Origin: Desulfatiglans sp.
GTDB taxonomy: Bacteria; Desulfobacterota; DSM-4660; Desulfatiglandales; HGW-15
Reading direction: 5' to 3'
NCBI GenBank assembly: GCA_012513605.1
Contig: JAAZBV010000156.1
Span: 27,270-91,269 of the forward strand
Length of the DNA: 64,000 nt
Position numbers and translations under genes: made by a program. Below the pieces are notes generated by a model. The model worked only from the letters and a program-made list of their open reading frames with translations. It searched no databases and was not told where the DNA came from. Below, piece by piece: positions 18,078 through 27,845 of the stretch (position 1 is its first letter; every line of letters starts with the position of its first letter).

Positions 18078-20312
18078 ATGAAAGCGAATGAACGATCAGG
18101 TAATCTTATGAAATTTTGTATTTATCTAATTGTAGTGATCCTCATTAATGTGGCGGGTTTTACACTCTTTTCCAGGCTGGATCTGACATCAAACAGGGCA
18201 TTTTCCATTTCAGATGTGAGCAAAAAGGCTGTTTCAACCCTTGAAGAACCCTTAACCATATATGTATTTTTTACCAAGAACCTGCCAGCGCCCTATAACA
18301 GCGTGGAGAAATATCTCCATGATCTTCTTGAAGAGTATGCCCTCTCCGGTAACAGGCATTTTAACTACAGGTTTTATGATGTGAGCACCCAGGAGGGTGG
18401 TCTGGACAACGAGATAAGAAAAAACCAGGAGCTTGCAGAGAGCTATGGTATCAGGCCGGTTCAGATACAGGTGCTTGACCAGGATGAATTCAAGTTCAAG
18501 ATGGCATATATGGGGCTTGTTATCATACATGGCGACCTTGTAGAAAGGATACCTGCCATATCATCCACTGACAGGCTTGAGTACCGACTCACCACCACCA
18601 TACAGAAGCTCAACAACAAGATAAGCAGCTTTCAGAAACTGGAAGCGAACATTAAGGTCAAGTTGTTCCTGTCCTCATCCCTTGAAAAGATCGCCCCCTT
18701 TATCGGGGTGGAGACCTTTTCCGACATCCCTGCAAAGGTCAGCGAGATCATAGAGAAACTGAATAGTAAGACATTCGGAAGACTGGAATATCTAATGCTT
18801 GACCCCTCAGCAGACCCATCTATTGAACAGCAGGTGAAAAAATACAATGTTACGACAATGGAGTGGCCGGAGATACCTGAACAGTCAGTCATGGCAGGGA
18901 AGGGCTCTATAGGCATTTTTGTGGAATACAAGGGGAATGCCCTTGAGATACCCCTCCTTGAAAGATTCCAGATACCCTTTATCGGTGGTCAGCAGATGAA
19001 TACTTTATATCAGCTTGTGGATATGGCTGATGTGGAGGAGGTGATTCAGAAGAGTATTGAGTCCCTTATAGATATCAATGAAAACCTGGGATATCTGGCT
19101 GACCACGGGTGTATAAACCTGTGGGGCAGGGATTTTAATATGCCCGGTATGCCCAGCCAGGGGAATGTCTCACGGTTCAATGAGATGGTGTCTGCTACAT
19201 ATTCTGTCAAGGAGGTAAAGTTAACAGACAGGGATATGCTGGAGGGGATGAATTGCCTTTTGATTGCAAGCCCGAAGGAGCCCTTTACAGATTATGAGCT
19301 CTTCCGCATAGACCAGTTTCTGATGCAGGGGAAGAGCATAGCCCTTTTTCTTGATTCATTTGAGGAGCTACCCTCTCAGCAGGGTGGCGGCGGGCAGTAC
19401 AGGCCGATTGATACCGGCCTTGAAAAATTACTTAACCACTGGGGTATTAATATAGAAAAATCCATTGTGCTGGATCAGGACTGTTACAAGGCAGAGCTTC
19501 CCCCTGAGTATGGCGGAGGGGAACAGCCGCTCTATTATGTTTCACAGGTCAATGATGAGATGATCAATAAAAAACTCCTTTTTATAAAGGATATAAGGGG
19601 GCTCCTTGTTCAGAAGAGTTCGCCTGTTGTGCTTGATGAAAAACTTATCAGTGAAAAGGGTTTGACCATTCATAAACTTTTTTCATCATCTTTAAAATCC
19701 TGGGAGATGCAGGAGCCGATCAATCTTAATCCTATGATGATAAGGCCACCTGCTCCTGATACCCCTCTTAAGAGCATCCCCCTTGCCTATACAGTTGAGG
19801 GGGCCTTTACCAGCTATTTTGCGGATAAGCCGGTCCCCGAGGCAGTTATGAAGGATGAAAAAGAGGGGGAAGATGATACGCCAGAGGAGGGTGAGGCAAA
19901 GACAAAGGCGGAGGAGAAACCGGCCATTGATGCGGGCATGGTAAAGAGCGAAGAGAAAAAGATAGTAAAGGGCAGGCCGGGAAAGCTCTTTATAGCAGGC
20001 ACCTCCTATCTTTTGGATAACTCGGTGATAAGCCCGGATGGAGGCAATGTGAATTCCATATTTATCATGAACCTTATTGATTACCTGAACGGGAGGGAGG
20101 AGACAGCGGTCATGAGGAGCAAGACCGGGAGCCTAAATCCACTTGCACGGATTACCCCCTGGGCAAAGTCGGGCATCAAGTTCTTTAATATAATCGGGTT
20201 ACCTGTAATCGTGGCGCTATTTGGCCTTTTTATATGGGGTTTACGCCACAGGAGAAAACTGGCAATACAGGATGCATTTAAAAGGCCGGTAAACATGGAA
20301 TTGAAAGAATAA
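18078..20312 (+). CDS. GldG-like ABC accessory protein
   Basis: A 744-residue protein with a transmembrane helix at residues 12-32, a large extracytoplasmic part, and a second transmembrane helix near the C-terminus (FFNIIGLPVIVALFGLFIWG) followed by a basic tail. The start, FSRLDLTSNRAFSISDVSKK, is the GldG hallmark. The middle holds a DUF4350-type Rossmann-like region (GMNCLLIASPKEPFTDYELF). Near residue 600 there is a charged low-complexity insert rich in Glu and Lys, which may be a flexible linker. AGGAGG precedes the ATG, ten bases after the permease stop. It probably works with the upstream ATPase and permease. Confidence 0.88.
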   Translation: MKANERSGNLMKFCIYLIVVILINVAGFTLFSRLDLTSNRAFSISDVSKKAVSTLEEPLTIYVFFTKNLPAPYNSVEKYLHDLLEEYALSGNRHFNYRFYDVSTQEGGLDNEIRKNQELAESYGIRPVQIQVLDQDEFKFKMAYMGLVIIHGDLVERIPAISSTDRLEYRLTTTIQKLNNKISSFQKLEANIKVKLFLSSSLEKIAPFIGVETFSDIPAKVSEIIEKLNSKTFGRLEYLMLDPSADPSIEQQVKKYNVTTMEWPEIPEQSVMAGKGSIGIFVEYKGNALEIPLLERFQIPFIGGQQMNTLYQLVDMADVEEVIQKSIESLIDINENLGYLADHGCINLWGRDFNMPGMPSQGNVSRFNEMVSATYSVKEVKLTDRDMLEGMNCLLIASPKEPFTDYELFRIDQFLMQGKSIALFLDSFEELPSQQGGGGQYRPIDTGLEKLLNHWGINIEKSIVLDQDCYKAELPPEYGGGEQPLYYVSQVNDEMINKKLLFIKDIRGLLVQKSSPVVLDEKLISEKGLTIHKLFSSSLKSWEMQEPINLNPMMIRPPAPDTPLKSIPLAYTVEGAFTSYFADKPVPEAVMKDEKEGEDDTPEEGEAKTKAEEKPAIDAGMVKSEEKKIVKGRPGKLFIAGTSYLLDNSVISPDGGNVNSIFIMNLIDYLNGREETAVMRSKTGSLNPLARITPWAKSGIKFFNIIGLPVIVALFGLFIWGLRHRRKLAIQDAFKRPVNMELKE

Positions 20313-20333
20313 TATTTCAAGTAGAGGTTTCAT

Positions 20334-21284
20334 ATGAAGATGAAAAAAGAATATCTTATACTTATTCTGGTCATAGCAGCTCTCGCCATATATATCTCTT
20401 TAAGAAAGGAGAGCCGTATACAGTATGAAATTCCGGAGGTCTCTGAAATAGCATCTGAAGAGATATCCGGCATTCTTATAAGCGGAGATGGCAAAGAGTT
20501 TAAAATTAAAAAAGAAAATGATAAATGGCTGATCGGGTCTGAAAATTATCCTGCGGACAGTTACAAGATAGGGCAGATGGTGGATTTTCTTAAAAGGCCT
20601 CTGTTAATGACCGTTGTATCTGATTCAGAGGACTATTTAAGGTACGGGCTGGATGAAAAAAAACGAATCATGGTAAAGGCCATTTCAGGGGAAAAGGAGC
20701 TTAGAATAGTAGATATAGGTAATCCTGCCGGTGTCCAGAATTATACCTTTATCAGGATTGGAGATGACCCGGTGGTCTATCATGCGCGTGAAGACCTGAG
20801 GGACATATTTGTGCCGGATGTGGATGAAATAAGGGATAAAAAGGTTATCGCCTTTAATAGAGATGACGTGGAGAGCGTCTCATTTAAAGGGGATGGCAAG
20901 GATTGGGTATTCACCAGAAAGGCACAGCCCCAGGGCGAAGGTAATGATAAAAATGGTGAGCTATTTCAGTGGGAATCAGAGGATGGCATAAAGGCAGAGC
21001 ATGCTAAAATGATCTCTATCCTGGATGAAATAGCCAGTATAAAATGCTTCAAATACATCTATGATGAAGCATCTGAAGAGCTTGATAGCCCCCTGTATGT
21101 GGTCAGGGTCAGGGATAAAACTGACCATATACTGACTGTTTATCCCAAAAAAGAGGATGATTACAGGGCTCAATCATCGGATAACCCCTCGCCTTTTTAT
21201 CTCTATGCATGGAGGATAGACAATATCAGGGAGAAATTTGAGGATATCATAGGGGTTAATAACGAGGAAAAACCCGACGCATAA
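20334..21284 (+). CDS. DUF4340 domain protein
   Basis: A 316-residue protein with an N-terminal signal anchor (EYLILILVIAALAIYI) and an extracytoplasmic beta-rich DUF4340 region. DUF4340 features visible are GISGDGKEFKIKKENDKWLI-like strands and repeated blocks around residues 45-90 and 170-240. DUF4340 genes habitually follow GldG genes, and this one is 21 bases downstream in the same operon, so it is likely part of the same envelope complex. The biochemical role is unknown. Confidence 0.85.
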   Translation: MKMKKEYLILILVIAALAIYISLRKESRIQYEIPEVSEIASEEISGILISGDGKEFKIKKENDKWLIGSENYPADSYKIGQMVDFLKRPLLMTVVSDSEDYLRYGLDEKKRIMVKAISGEKELRIVDIGNPAGVQNYTFIRIGDDPVVYHAREDLRDIFVPDVDEIRDKKVIAFNRDDVESVSFKGDGKDWVFTRKAQPQGEGNDKNGELFQWESEDGIKAEHAKMISILDEIASIKCFKYIYDEASEELDSPLYVVRVRDKTDHILTVYPKKEDDYRAQSSDNPSPFYLYAWRIDNIREKFEDIIGVNNEEKPDA

Positions 21285-21434
21285 CTAAAGTAATCTGTAT
21301 AAATAACTTGATGCTGCGGATAGATTTGTACTATATAGACAGATATTTCATCTCCTTAAAGGAAAATGAAATAGTTGAGTTAAATATAATCATGGCTGTT
21401 AACGGCCATAAAAAAATTAAAAGGAGAGATAATT

Positions 21435-22067
21435 ATGTCAATGCTTGATGATTCCAGTAAAAATTTTATTGCCGCGCTAGCATCAAAGACCCCTGTGCCG
21501 GGCGGTGGAGGGGCTGCTGCCCTTGGTGGCGCTATAGGTATGGCCTTAAGTAACATGGTAGGCAATCTTACTCTGGGTAAAAAGAAATATGCGGATGTAG
21601 AGCCTGAAGTAATAGAACTGATAAAACGTGGTGAGGATATTATTAAAGAGCTTGAAAGCCTTGTGGATAAAGATGCCGAGGTCTTTGAACCCCTTTCAAA
21701 GGCATATGGCCTGCCCAAAAATACACCGGAAGAGATAAAGTATAAGGATGAGACAATAGAAAATTGCAGTATTGCTGCATGCTCTGTTCCAATGGAAATA
21801 ATGCGCAAATCATTTGAAGGGATAAAGATTCATGCCAGGATGGGCCAGATCGGGACAGCAATAGCTTTATCTGATGTGGGCTGCGGTGTAACATTCCTGA
21901 AAAGCGCACTTATTGCAGGTAGTCTCAATATTATAATTAATCTTAACACAATAAAGAACGCAGACTTCCTGGATAAGACAAGGAAGGAGATGGACTCCCT
22001 GTTAGCTGAAGGGTGTAAACTTGCTGATGATACGTTGAACCTTGTTATAGGAAAATTAAGGAAATAA
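21435..22067 (+). CDS. fchA: Methenyl-/formimino-THF cyclohydrolase (cyclodeaminase family)
   Basis: A 210-residue all-helical protein of the formiminotransferase-cyclodeaminase family, matching the stand-alone FchA form. The [20 protein letters not shown] run near residue 20 is the folate-binding glycine-rich hallmark, and [16 protein letters not shown] follows. FchA opens 5,10-methenyl-THF (or formimino-THF) to 10-formyl-THF. It lies 10 bases before folD, with AAGGAG sites before both genes, so the two act on consecutive steps of the methyl branch of one-carbon metabolism. In Desulfobacterota this branch serves the Wood-Ljungdahl pathway, but formate-THF ligase is not in the window. Confidence 0.9.
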   Translation: MSMLDDSSKNFIAALASKTPVPGGGGAAALGGAIGMALSNMVGNLTLGKKKYADVEPEVIELIKRGEDIIKELESLVDKDAEVFEPLSKAYGLPKNTPEEIKYKDETIENCSIAACSVPMEIMRKSFEGIKIHARMGQIGTAIALSDVGCGVTFLKSALIAGSLNIIINLNTIKNADFLDKTRKEMDSLLAEGCKLADDTLNLVIGKLRK

Positions 22068-22077
22068 GGAGCTAAAT

Positions 22078-22941
22078 ATGGCAGAAATACTAAAGGCAAA
22101 GCCTGTTGTTGATGCAATGAAGGAAGATCTTACAAAAAGGGTTGAGGCACTTAAGGCTAAAAATATCTCCCCAAAACTGGGGATTATCCGTGTTGGTGCA
22201 AGGCCTGATGACCTTTTTTATGAAGGCGGGGCAAAAAAGACATGCGCTGGAATCGGGATGGATTGTGAGGTGTTTGAATTCCCTGTGGATATAGCGCAGG
22301 CAGCCCTTGAAAATGCGGTAAAAGAGATCGGTGCAAAAAAGGATGTGCACGGGATACTCATGTTTTTTCCCCTGCCTGATACCCTTGACAGCAAAAAGAT
22401 CAGGGAACTAATCCCTGTTGAAAAGGATGTTGACTGTCTGACGACAGCAGGCGCTGCCAAGATCTTTACTGATGACCCCACAGGCTTTCCTCCCTGCACG
22501 CCGACCGCATGCATGGAGATGCTCCGTCATTACAATGTCCAGCTTAAAGGCAAAAAATGCACGGTTGTCGGGAGATCACTTGTTGTAGGTAAACCCCTTG
22601 CAATGCTGCTTTTAAGGGAACATGCAACCGTTACAATATGTCACTCAAGGACTGAAGACCTTCCTTCAGTATGTAAAGATAGTGATGTGCTTATTGCTGC
22701 TGTGGGCAAGGCAAAGATGATCAAGGGTAATTATGTTAAGCCAGGTCAGGTTGTTATAGATGTAGGCATCAATCCTGACCCGGAAAACCCCGGTAAATAC
22801 TGCGGCGACGTGGATTTCCAGGCAGCAGAACCTGTTGTGGCCAGGATTTCTCCGGTGCCCGCAGGCGTTGGTTCTGTAACTACATCTGTACTTTGCAAGC
22901 AGACCATAATGGCATGTGAATTACAGAATAGTATAAAGTAG
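22078..22941 (+). CDS. folD: Methylene-THF dehydrogenase (FolD family, divergent)
   Basis: A 287-residue FolD protein. The NAD(P) domain is typical, with [17 protein letters not shown] and the C-terminal [14 protein letters not shown]. The N-terminal catalytic part is divergent: the active-site Tyr is at 48 ([13 protein letters not shown]) but position Tyr+4, normally Lys, is Ala, with Lys at 53 and 54 instead. The usual QLPLP is FFPLP, and KDVDG is KDVDC. A similar YxxGAxK pattern occurs, as I recall, in a clade from acetogens and anaerobes. With FchA next door, loss or weakening of cyclohydrolase activity would be tolerable, so this may be a dedicated dehydrogenase. That division of labour is inference. 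Confidence 0.92.
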   Translation: MAEILKAKPVVDAMKEDLTKRVEALKAKNISPKLGIIRVGARPDDLFYEGGAKKTCAGIGMDCEVFEFPVDIAQAALENAVKEIGAKKDVHGILMFFPLPDTLDSKKIRELIPVEKDVDCLTTAGAAKIFTDDPTGFPPCTPTACMEMLRHYNVQLKGKKCTVVGRSLVVGKPLAMLLLREHATVTICHSRTEDLPSVCKDSDVLIAAVGKAKMIKGNYVKPGQVVIDVGINPDPENPGKYCGDVDFQAAEPVVARISPVPAGVGSVTTSVLCKQTIMACELQNSIK

Positions 22942-22961
22942 AAATAATGCAGGAATAATTT

Positions 22962-22996
22962 AAGGGAGATGATTTCAGGATGGCGTCATCTCCCTT
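22962..22996. terminator. Hairpin between convergent folD and kinase genes
   Basis: A perfect 11-base inverted repeat, AAGGGAGATGA (22962-22972) and TCATCTCCCTT (22986-22996), with a 13-base loop. It overlaps the last codons and stop of the minus-strand kinase gene and lies 20 bases past folD. Neither side has a strong U-tract, so it may act as a bidirectional but weak terminator or RNA stabiliser. Confidence 0.55.
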
Positions 22997-25533
22997 GTTG
23001 TATCATCCCTTCTCTGTTTTGCCTCATCTATCTTCTTGATTACTGCCCTTAAATAAACCGCCATTTCCATGCCTGACTGGAATCTTTTGTCAGGGTCTTT
23101 TTCAAGGGCCTTGTTTATGATCTGTTCACATACCTTTGGCACCTTCGGGTTCTTCTCCCTGATCGGGGCATGTCTTTCCTGTGTTATCTGGTACAGAAGG
23201 TTTGTAATATTCTTTCCGTGGAACGGGAGATCCCCTGACAGCATCTCATGCATGACAACGCCAAGTGAAAAGAGGTCTGATCTCCCGTCTATCTCGCCGC
23301 CATTTATCTGTTCCGGTGACATGTAATTTGGAGTGCCTAAGACAACGCCGCTTTTTGTGGAGGTTGATGAGACAGCCTTTGCTATGCCGAAGTCAGTGAC
23401 CTTTACCTTGCCGCTTTTTAACAGCATAATATTGCCTGGTTTAATATCCCTGTGTATTACCCCCTTGTTATGGGCATGATCAAGGGCAAAGGCGACCTCG
23501 CTTATGATAAAGAGTACAGTGCGCAGGGGCTTAAGTTTCCCTTTTGTGCAGTATGCTCTAAGGTCTTTACCCTCCAGGTATTCCATTGCAAGATAGGTCA
23601 GGTCATAATCTTCGCCAGCATCATAGATCGAAACGATCGACGGGTGGCTTAGCCTCCCTGCTATCTCCGCCTCCCTGAAAAACCTGCTTTTTACCTCCTG
23701 AACCTTTGATTCTTCAAATTCATCAGAGAACCTGATGGTCTTTATTGCAATGCGCCTGTTTATCTTGGGGTCATTGGCCTCATATACTATACCCATTGCC
23801 CCCTGCCCGATCTCCCTTGTAATCTCGTAGCGGCCAACAGTAGGCCTGATTTCAAGGTCATTAACCATCAGGATCTTTGTGTCCTTTCTCACCTTTCCCG
23901 GTGGTGTTACAGCAATGCCAAGCGCCTCTTTCAGCTTAAATATCCTGGATTCGAGGTCCCTGAAGCTGAGGTCCTTTTCAGCTATGTATTCATAAACGCT
24001 TATGGCCTTGTTGATCATGCGTTTTCTTTCGTAATCAAGGCCAAGGTTGTAGATAACATCCTTCATGGAGCTGTCCAGGTCGCATTTTCTGAATTTTTCA
24101 AAGGCAAGATCAAGGAGCCCCTGACTCTGGAAGCTTAGGCCCAGCATCCTGTTTGATTCCATGAATTCTTCTGACTGTATGCCCAGCAGTTTCTGATTGG
24201 CTGCAATATCCCTTACGGTTACTGTCGCATACAGGACAGCAACAGCGCCCAGTATGTATACCGTTTTCAGCCAGACATCCATTATCACAAAGGAGATAAC
24301 CCCTGTGAATATTACGATCAGCCCGACCCCTGCTACTATGCAAAGCCGGTTGAGCTGTGTTGTTGCGGGAAGAAGGTGAGAAAATAGTATTACAAGTATT
24401 AAGATTAAGAACCCTTCAAAATAGATCATTGTGCCGGGGCGTTTTATGTAGTTGCCCTCAATAATGGCCTGTATTACATTGGCAGTAAACTCGACCCTTG
24501 GCATATTCATGTCAACAGGTGTGGATACCCTGGCCTGATCATCAGCGGTGTATCCGATCAGGACTATCTTATCCTCAAAAACAGGGGGCACCTTTTCTTC
24601 ATTATAGATATCAACAAAGGAATAATAGGGGAATGAACGCGCCCCGCCAATAAATTTTACAAGCACCTCGCCTTTTTGCGCAGGGATGATTTTGCCTTCA
24701 AATATGACCTCTCCGCCTATGAATTCAGGTCTGTTAGCCTTGCCTCCAATATACTCCTGTGCAAGCCTGAAGGCCATTGAAGGTATTATATTGTCTCTGA
24801 AATTATACCTGAGGTTAAGGAACAGGGGGTGCCTTCTTCCGCCCATTGTATTTTCTGGTGAGAGATTGTTATGTCCAATACCAAAACAGTTAATTGCCAG
24901 ACCGGTAAATGGTAACATGATATTGTTGAACCTGTGCATGGAATTATCTGGAAGTTCAGGTGTATCAATATTTGCCTTGCTTATGATCTGTGTCTGATAC
25001 TCGCTGAACACAGGATCAGCATCGCTGTTTAATATAATGGCCGGTAAAATTACCCTGCCGCTTTTTTTAGTTGAGGTAATAAGCAAACTGTCATTATCCA
25101 GCCTGCTCTCAGCAGCATCAAGCAGGCCCCTTATCCTTAATGTTTCATCCTGCGGGAGGTTAAGGGTCGAGATATCTACAGAGAGGTTTTTTATCTCCCT
25201 GAGCCCTGAATTTTCTTCCTTCCGGTCAAGCCCTTCAAGATCAAGGGCGATCAGTTTTGCCCCGTTTTCACTGAGCTTTTCTATCATCCGCGCAATATAT
25301 GACCTCGGCCAGGGCCAGGGACCAAGCCTTTCAATGCTTTTTTTATCAATGTTTACCATTGATATCCTGCCTGCACCTGCCGGGGAGGCCAGTGCAAAGC
25401 GCATCTCTATTCCGTATATAAACTGTTCAATGGATTCAAAAAGATTGAAATTCTGAAAGGATAACAGGATAAAGAGGGCAGAGATAATTATGCCCCTCAG
25501 AAGATAGTTAATATTGGTCTTGATTCTTATCAT
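22975..25533 (-). CDS. CHASE2 sensor Ser/Thr protein kinase
   Basis: An 852-residue membrane kinase. Residues 8-28 form a helix, followed by an extracytoplasmic CHASE2 domain (VNIDKKSIERLGPWPWPRSYIA near residue 60; DKIVLIGYTADDQARVSTPVD near 325). Three closely spaced transmembrane helices follow at about 365-440, a helical linker, and a Hanks-type kinase domain from about 565. Kinase motifs are EIGQGAMGIVYEA, the Lys in RRIAIKTI, catalytic HRDIKPGNIM, DFGIAK and GTPNYMSPEQ, so it should be active. It probably senses an envelope signal and phosphorylates cytoplasmic targets. No phosphatase or FHA protein is adjacent. It is convergent with folD. Confidence 0.93.
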   Translation of the reverse strand: MIRIKTNINYLLRGIIISALFILLSFQNFNLFESIEQFIYGIEMRFALASPAGAGRISMVNIDKKSIERLGPWPWPRSYIARMIEKLSENGAKLIALDLEGLDRKEENSGLREIKNLSVDISTLNLPQDETLRIRGLLDAAESRLDNDSLLITSTKKSGRVILPAIILNSDADPVFSEYQTQIISKANIDTPELPDNSMHRFNNIMLPFTGLAINCFGIGHNNLSPENTMGGRRHPLFLNLRYNFRDNIIPSMAFRLAQEYIGGKANRPEFIGGEVIFEGKIIPAQKGEVLVKFIGGARSFPYYSFVDIYNEEKVPPVFEDKIVLIGYTADDQARVSTPVDMNMPRVEFTANVIQAIIEGNYIKRPGTMIYFEGFLILILVILFSHLLPATTQLNRLCIVAGVGLIVIFTGVISFVIMDVWLKTVYILGAVAVLYATVTVRDIAANQKLLGIQSEEFMESNRMLGLSFQSQGLLDLAFEKFRKCDLDSSMKDVIYNLGLDYERKRMINKAISVYEYIAEKDLSFRDLESRIFKLKEALGIAVTPPGKVRKDTKILMVNDLEIRPTVGRYEITREIGQGAMGIVYEANDPKINRRIAIKTIRFSDEFEESKVQEVKSRFFREAEIAGRLSHPSIVSIYDAGEDYDLTYLAMEYLEGKDLRAYCTKGKLKPLRTVLFIISEVAFALDHAHNKGVIHRDIKPGNIMLLKSGKVKVTDFGIAKAVSSTSTKSGVVLGTPNYMSPEQINGGEIDGRSDLFSLGVVMHEMLSGDLPFHGKNITNLLYQITQERHAPIREKNPKVPKVCEQIINKALEKDPDKRFQSGMEMAVYLRAVIKKIDEAKQRRDDTTREMTPS

Positions 25534-25813
25534 TTTTTCTTAAAGTATTGACTTTCCGATATTCAGTTGATTACAGAAAAAACAAACTGCACCTGATTAT
25601 TTATCAGTGCAGTCATAATCCTGATTATCATATATAGCACGATGTGCAATAACCTGTTGAAATTTTCAAATATTTCGGATATCTAAATATAATATTCGGG
25701 ATACTATGTCAAAATAAAACAATTATGGATATTCCCTTTCAGGGTGTATAACTTTTTTGATCCGGTTTTATAAACTGTATTAGCATTATTAAGGGTTTTT
25801 TCAGGTATTATTG

Positions 25814-27739
25814 ATGTCAGAAGAGATGGCTTTAAATAAGGCAAAATCACCTGCCAGAAGGATTGCTACCCCAAGAAGAAAACTGGGAGAGGTGCTTGTT
25901 GAGACAGGTCTGATAAATGTTGAGCACCTGACAGAGGCATTAAATATCCAGCGTGATACAGGTAAGAGGCTTGGAGATATACTTGTTGAGAAGAAATTCA
26001 TATCCGAAGAGGAGATGGCCCTTGCCCTTGCCCTTCAGCTTAAAATTGAATACATAGACCTTAGTGATTATACAATAGAACCAAAAACCCTTGAGATTAT
26101 CCCCAGGGAGACAGCCCTCAGATTTAACTGCCTTGGTATCACTATCACCAATAACATCCTTGAAGTGGCAATGGCAGACCCGCTTGATCTTAATATGCTC
26201 AAGGATCTCCAGTTTATTACCGGGTACAAAATTAAGCCAGCTATCTCAACCGCGAGCCAGATACAGGATATCCTTCAAAAACACTATAATCCTGTCAAAT
26301 CACTGAGTGAAGTGACCAGTGAGTTTGAAAACGATGAGATGATGGAGTTTTTACCCGATGAAAAGGGGGAAGAGGAGGAGGCTCATACTGTAGAGGAGTT
26401 CAAGGACTCTCCCTTTATAAAGATGGTAGACCTTATTATCAGAAATGCCATAAAAAGGGGGGCAAGCGATGTGCACATTGAGGCACAGGAAAACCATGTC
26501 AGGGTTAGAAACCGTATAGACGGGGTTCTACAGGACTCCATGCCTAAACTCCCGAAATGGACACAGCCCATTATCATATCGCGTATAAAGGTGCTGGGCG
26601 GCATGGACATATCCGAGCGAAGGCTTCCTCAGGATGGCAGGATAAAGGTAAGATCCAAAAACATGTCTGTTGACCTCCGCGTCTCGACCCTGCCCACATA
26701 TTATGGCGAAAAGGCGGTTATAAGGATACTTAACAAGGATGAAACATCCTTAAGGATCAAAGACCTTGGCTTTAATCCCAGGAGCTATACCACTATCAGG
26801 AATTTTATCAACCAGCCCCAGGGCATGATACTTATCACCGGGCCAACAGGAAGCGGTAAAACCTCTTCCCTGTATGCCTGCATGAGCGAGGTGATATCCG
26901 AGGAGATCAATATCATCACGGTCGAAGACCCTGTTGAGTTTGAACTCCACGGTATTAACCAGGTTCAGATAAATGAGAAGGTGGGTCTGACATTTCCAAG
27001 TGTCTTAAGATCCATTTTAAGGCAGGACCCGAATGTGATTATGATCGGTGAAATAAGGGATAAAGAGACAGCAGAGATTTCTCTTCAGTCGGCCCTTACC
27101 GGGCATCTTGTGCTTTCCACCCTCCATACAAATGACGCCCCTTCAGCGGTTACAAGACTCGTTGATATAGGGATGCCACCTTATCTTATTACATCATCCA
27201 TACTTGGTGTTGTGGCCCAGCGGCTTGTAAGAAAGATATGCCCCAACTGCAAGGAGGAGTATATACCTGAACAGGAGATACTCTCCAGGGTAAGCTTAAG
27301 CAGGGATAATCTGCCTTTCAAATTTTACAGGGGGGCAGGGTGCAGCGCCTGCGGTCAGGTTGGTTACAAGGGGAGGACCCTTATTGACGAAGTAATGGTA
27401 ATGGGGCATAAGATCAGGGAATTGATACATGCATCTGCCTCGGTTGATATAATAAGGGAGGCAGCAATAGCCACCGGTATGACCACCCTTGGGGTTAGCG
27501 GTATGAATAAGGTGGAGGCAGGCATAACCACTATTGACGAGGTACTGAAAGCGGTTCAGCAGAAGGAAGAACTCACAACCATCTGCCCCTCATGCGGAAA
27601 GGGTGTAAGCCTTGATTTCAGGGACTGCCCCTTCTGCAAGCAGATACTTGTCCCCTCATGCGCTTCATGCGGTAGAATATCTCAACCGGGATGGGTGGTT
27701 TGCCCCTATTGCAGGAGCGATCTGACTGCCGGTCAGTAG
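25814..27739 (+). CDS. PilB/GspE-type assembly ATPase with C-terminal double zinc ribbon
   Basis: A 641-residue type IV pilus/type II secretion ATPase. An MshEN-type N-terminal domain (residues 20-160) precedes the ATPase core: Walker A GPTGSGKT at 343-350, Walker B region VIMIGEIRD near 408-415, the His box HLVLSTLHTN, and the usual tetracysteine (CPNC at 477, CSAC at 510). Beyond the normal end is an extra double zinc ribbon with four CxxC pairs at 591/594, 605/608, 616/619 and 630/633. That tail is not standard in PilB or GspE and may dock a partner. ATG at 25814 is used; TTG at 25811 is in frame. Two genes downstream is a prepilin. Confidence 0.92.
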   Translation: MSEEMALNKAKSPARRIATPRRKLGEVLVETGLINVEHLTEALNIQRDTGKRLGDILVEKKFISEEEMALALALQLKIEYIDLSDYTIEPKTLEIIPRETALRFNCLGITITNNILEVAMADPLDLNMLKDLQFITGYKIKPAISTASQIQDILQKHYNPVKSLSEVTSEFENDEMMEFLPDEKGEEEEAHTVEEFKDSPFIKMVDLIIRNAIKRGASDVHIEAQENHVRVRNRIDGVLQDSMPKLPKWTQPIIISRIKVLGGMDISERRLPQDGRIKVRSKNMSVDLRVSTLPTYYGEKAVIRILNKDETSLRIKDLGFNPRSYTTIRNFINQPQGMILITGPTGSGKTSSLYACMSEVISEEINIITVEDPVEFELHGINQVQINEKVGLTFPSVLRSILRQDPNVIMIGEIRDKETAEISLQSALTGHLVLSTLHTNDAPSAVTRLVDIGMPPYLITSSILGVVAQRLVRKICPNCKEEYIPEQEILSRVSLSRDNLPFKFYRGAGCSACGQVGYKGRTLIDEVMVMGHKIRELIHASASVDIIREAAIATGMTTLGVSGMNKVEAGITTIDEVLKAVQQKEELTTICPSCGKGVSLDFRDCPFCKQILVPSCASCGRISQPGWVVCPYCRSDLTAGQ

Positions 27740-27845
27740 AATAATGACCTGATTTTTTTGATTATTTTTGCTTTGTTTTCATTATTGACTATTTAGTGTA
27801 TTTAATCTAAATTATATGAAATTTTCATCATGAAAAGGCAAATAA

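Noticed and set aside
21388..21407. ATGGC-TGTTAACG-GCCAT dyad before fchA
   Set aside because: The stem is short and followed by A-runs, not T-runs, so it is not a terminator; chance symmetry is likely.
25586..25613. Bulged hairpin ACTGCAC-C-TGAT with ATCA-GTGCAGT
   Set aside because: It lies between divergent kinase and ATPase genes, has no U-tract and one bulge. It may be an operator, but nothing supports a specific role.
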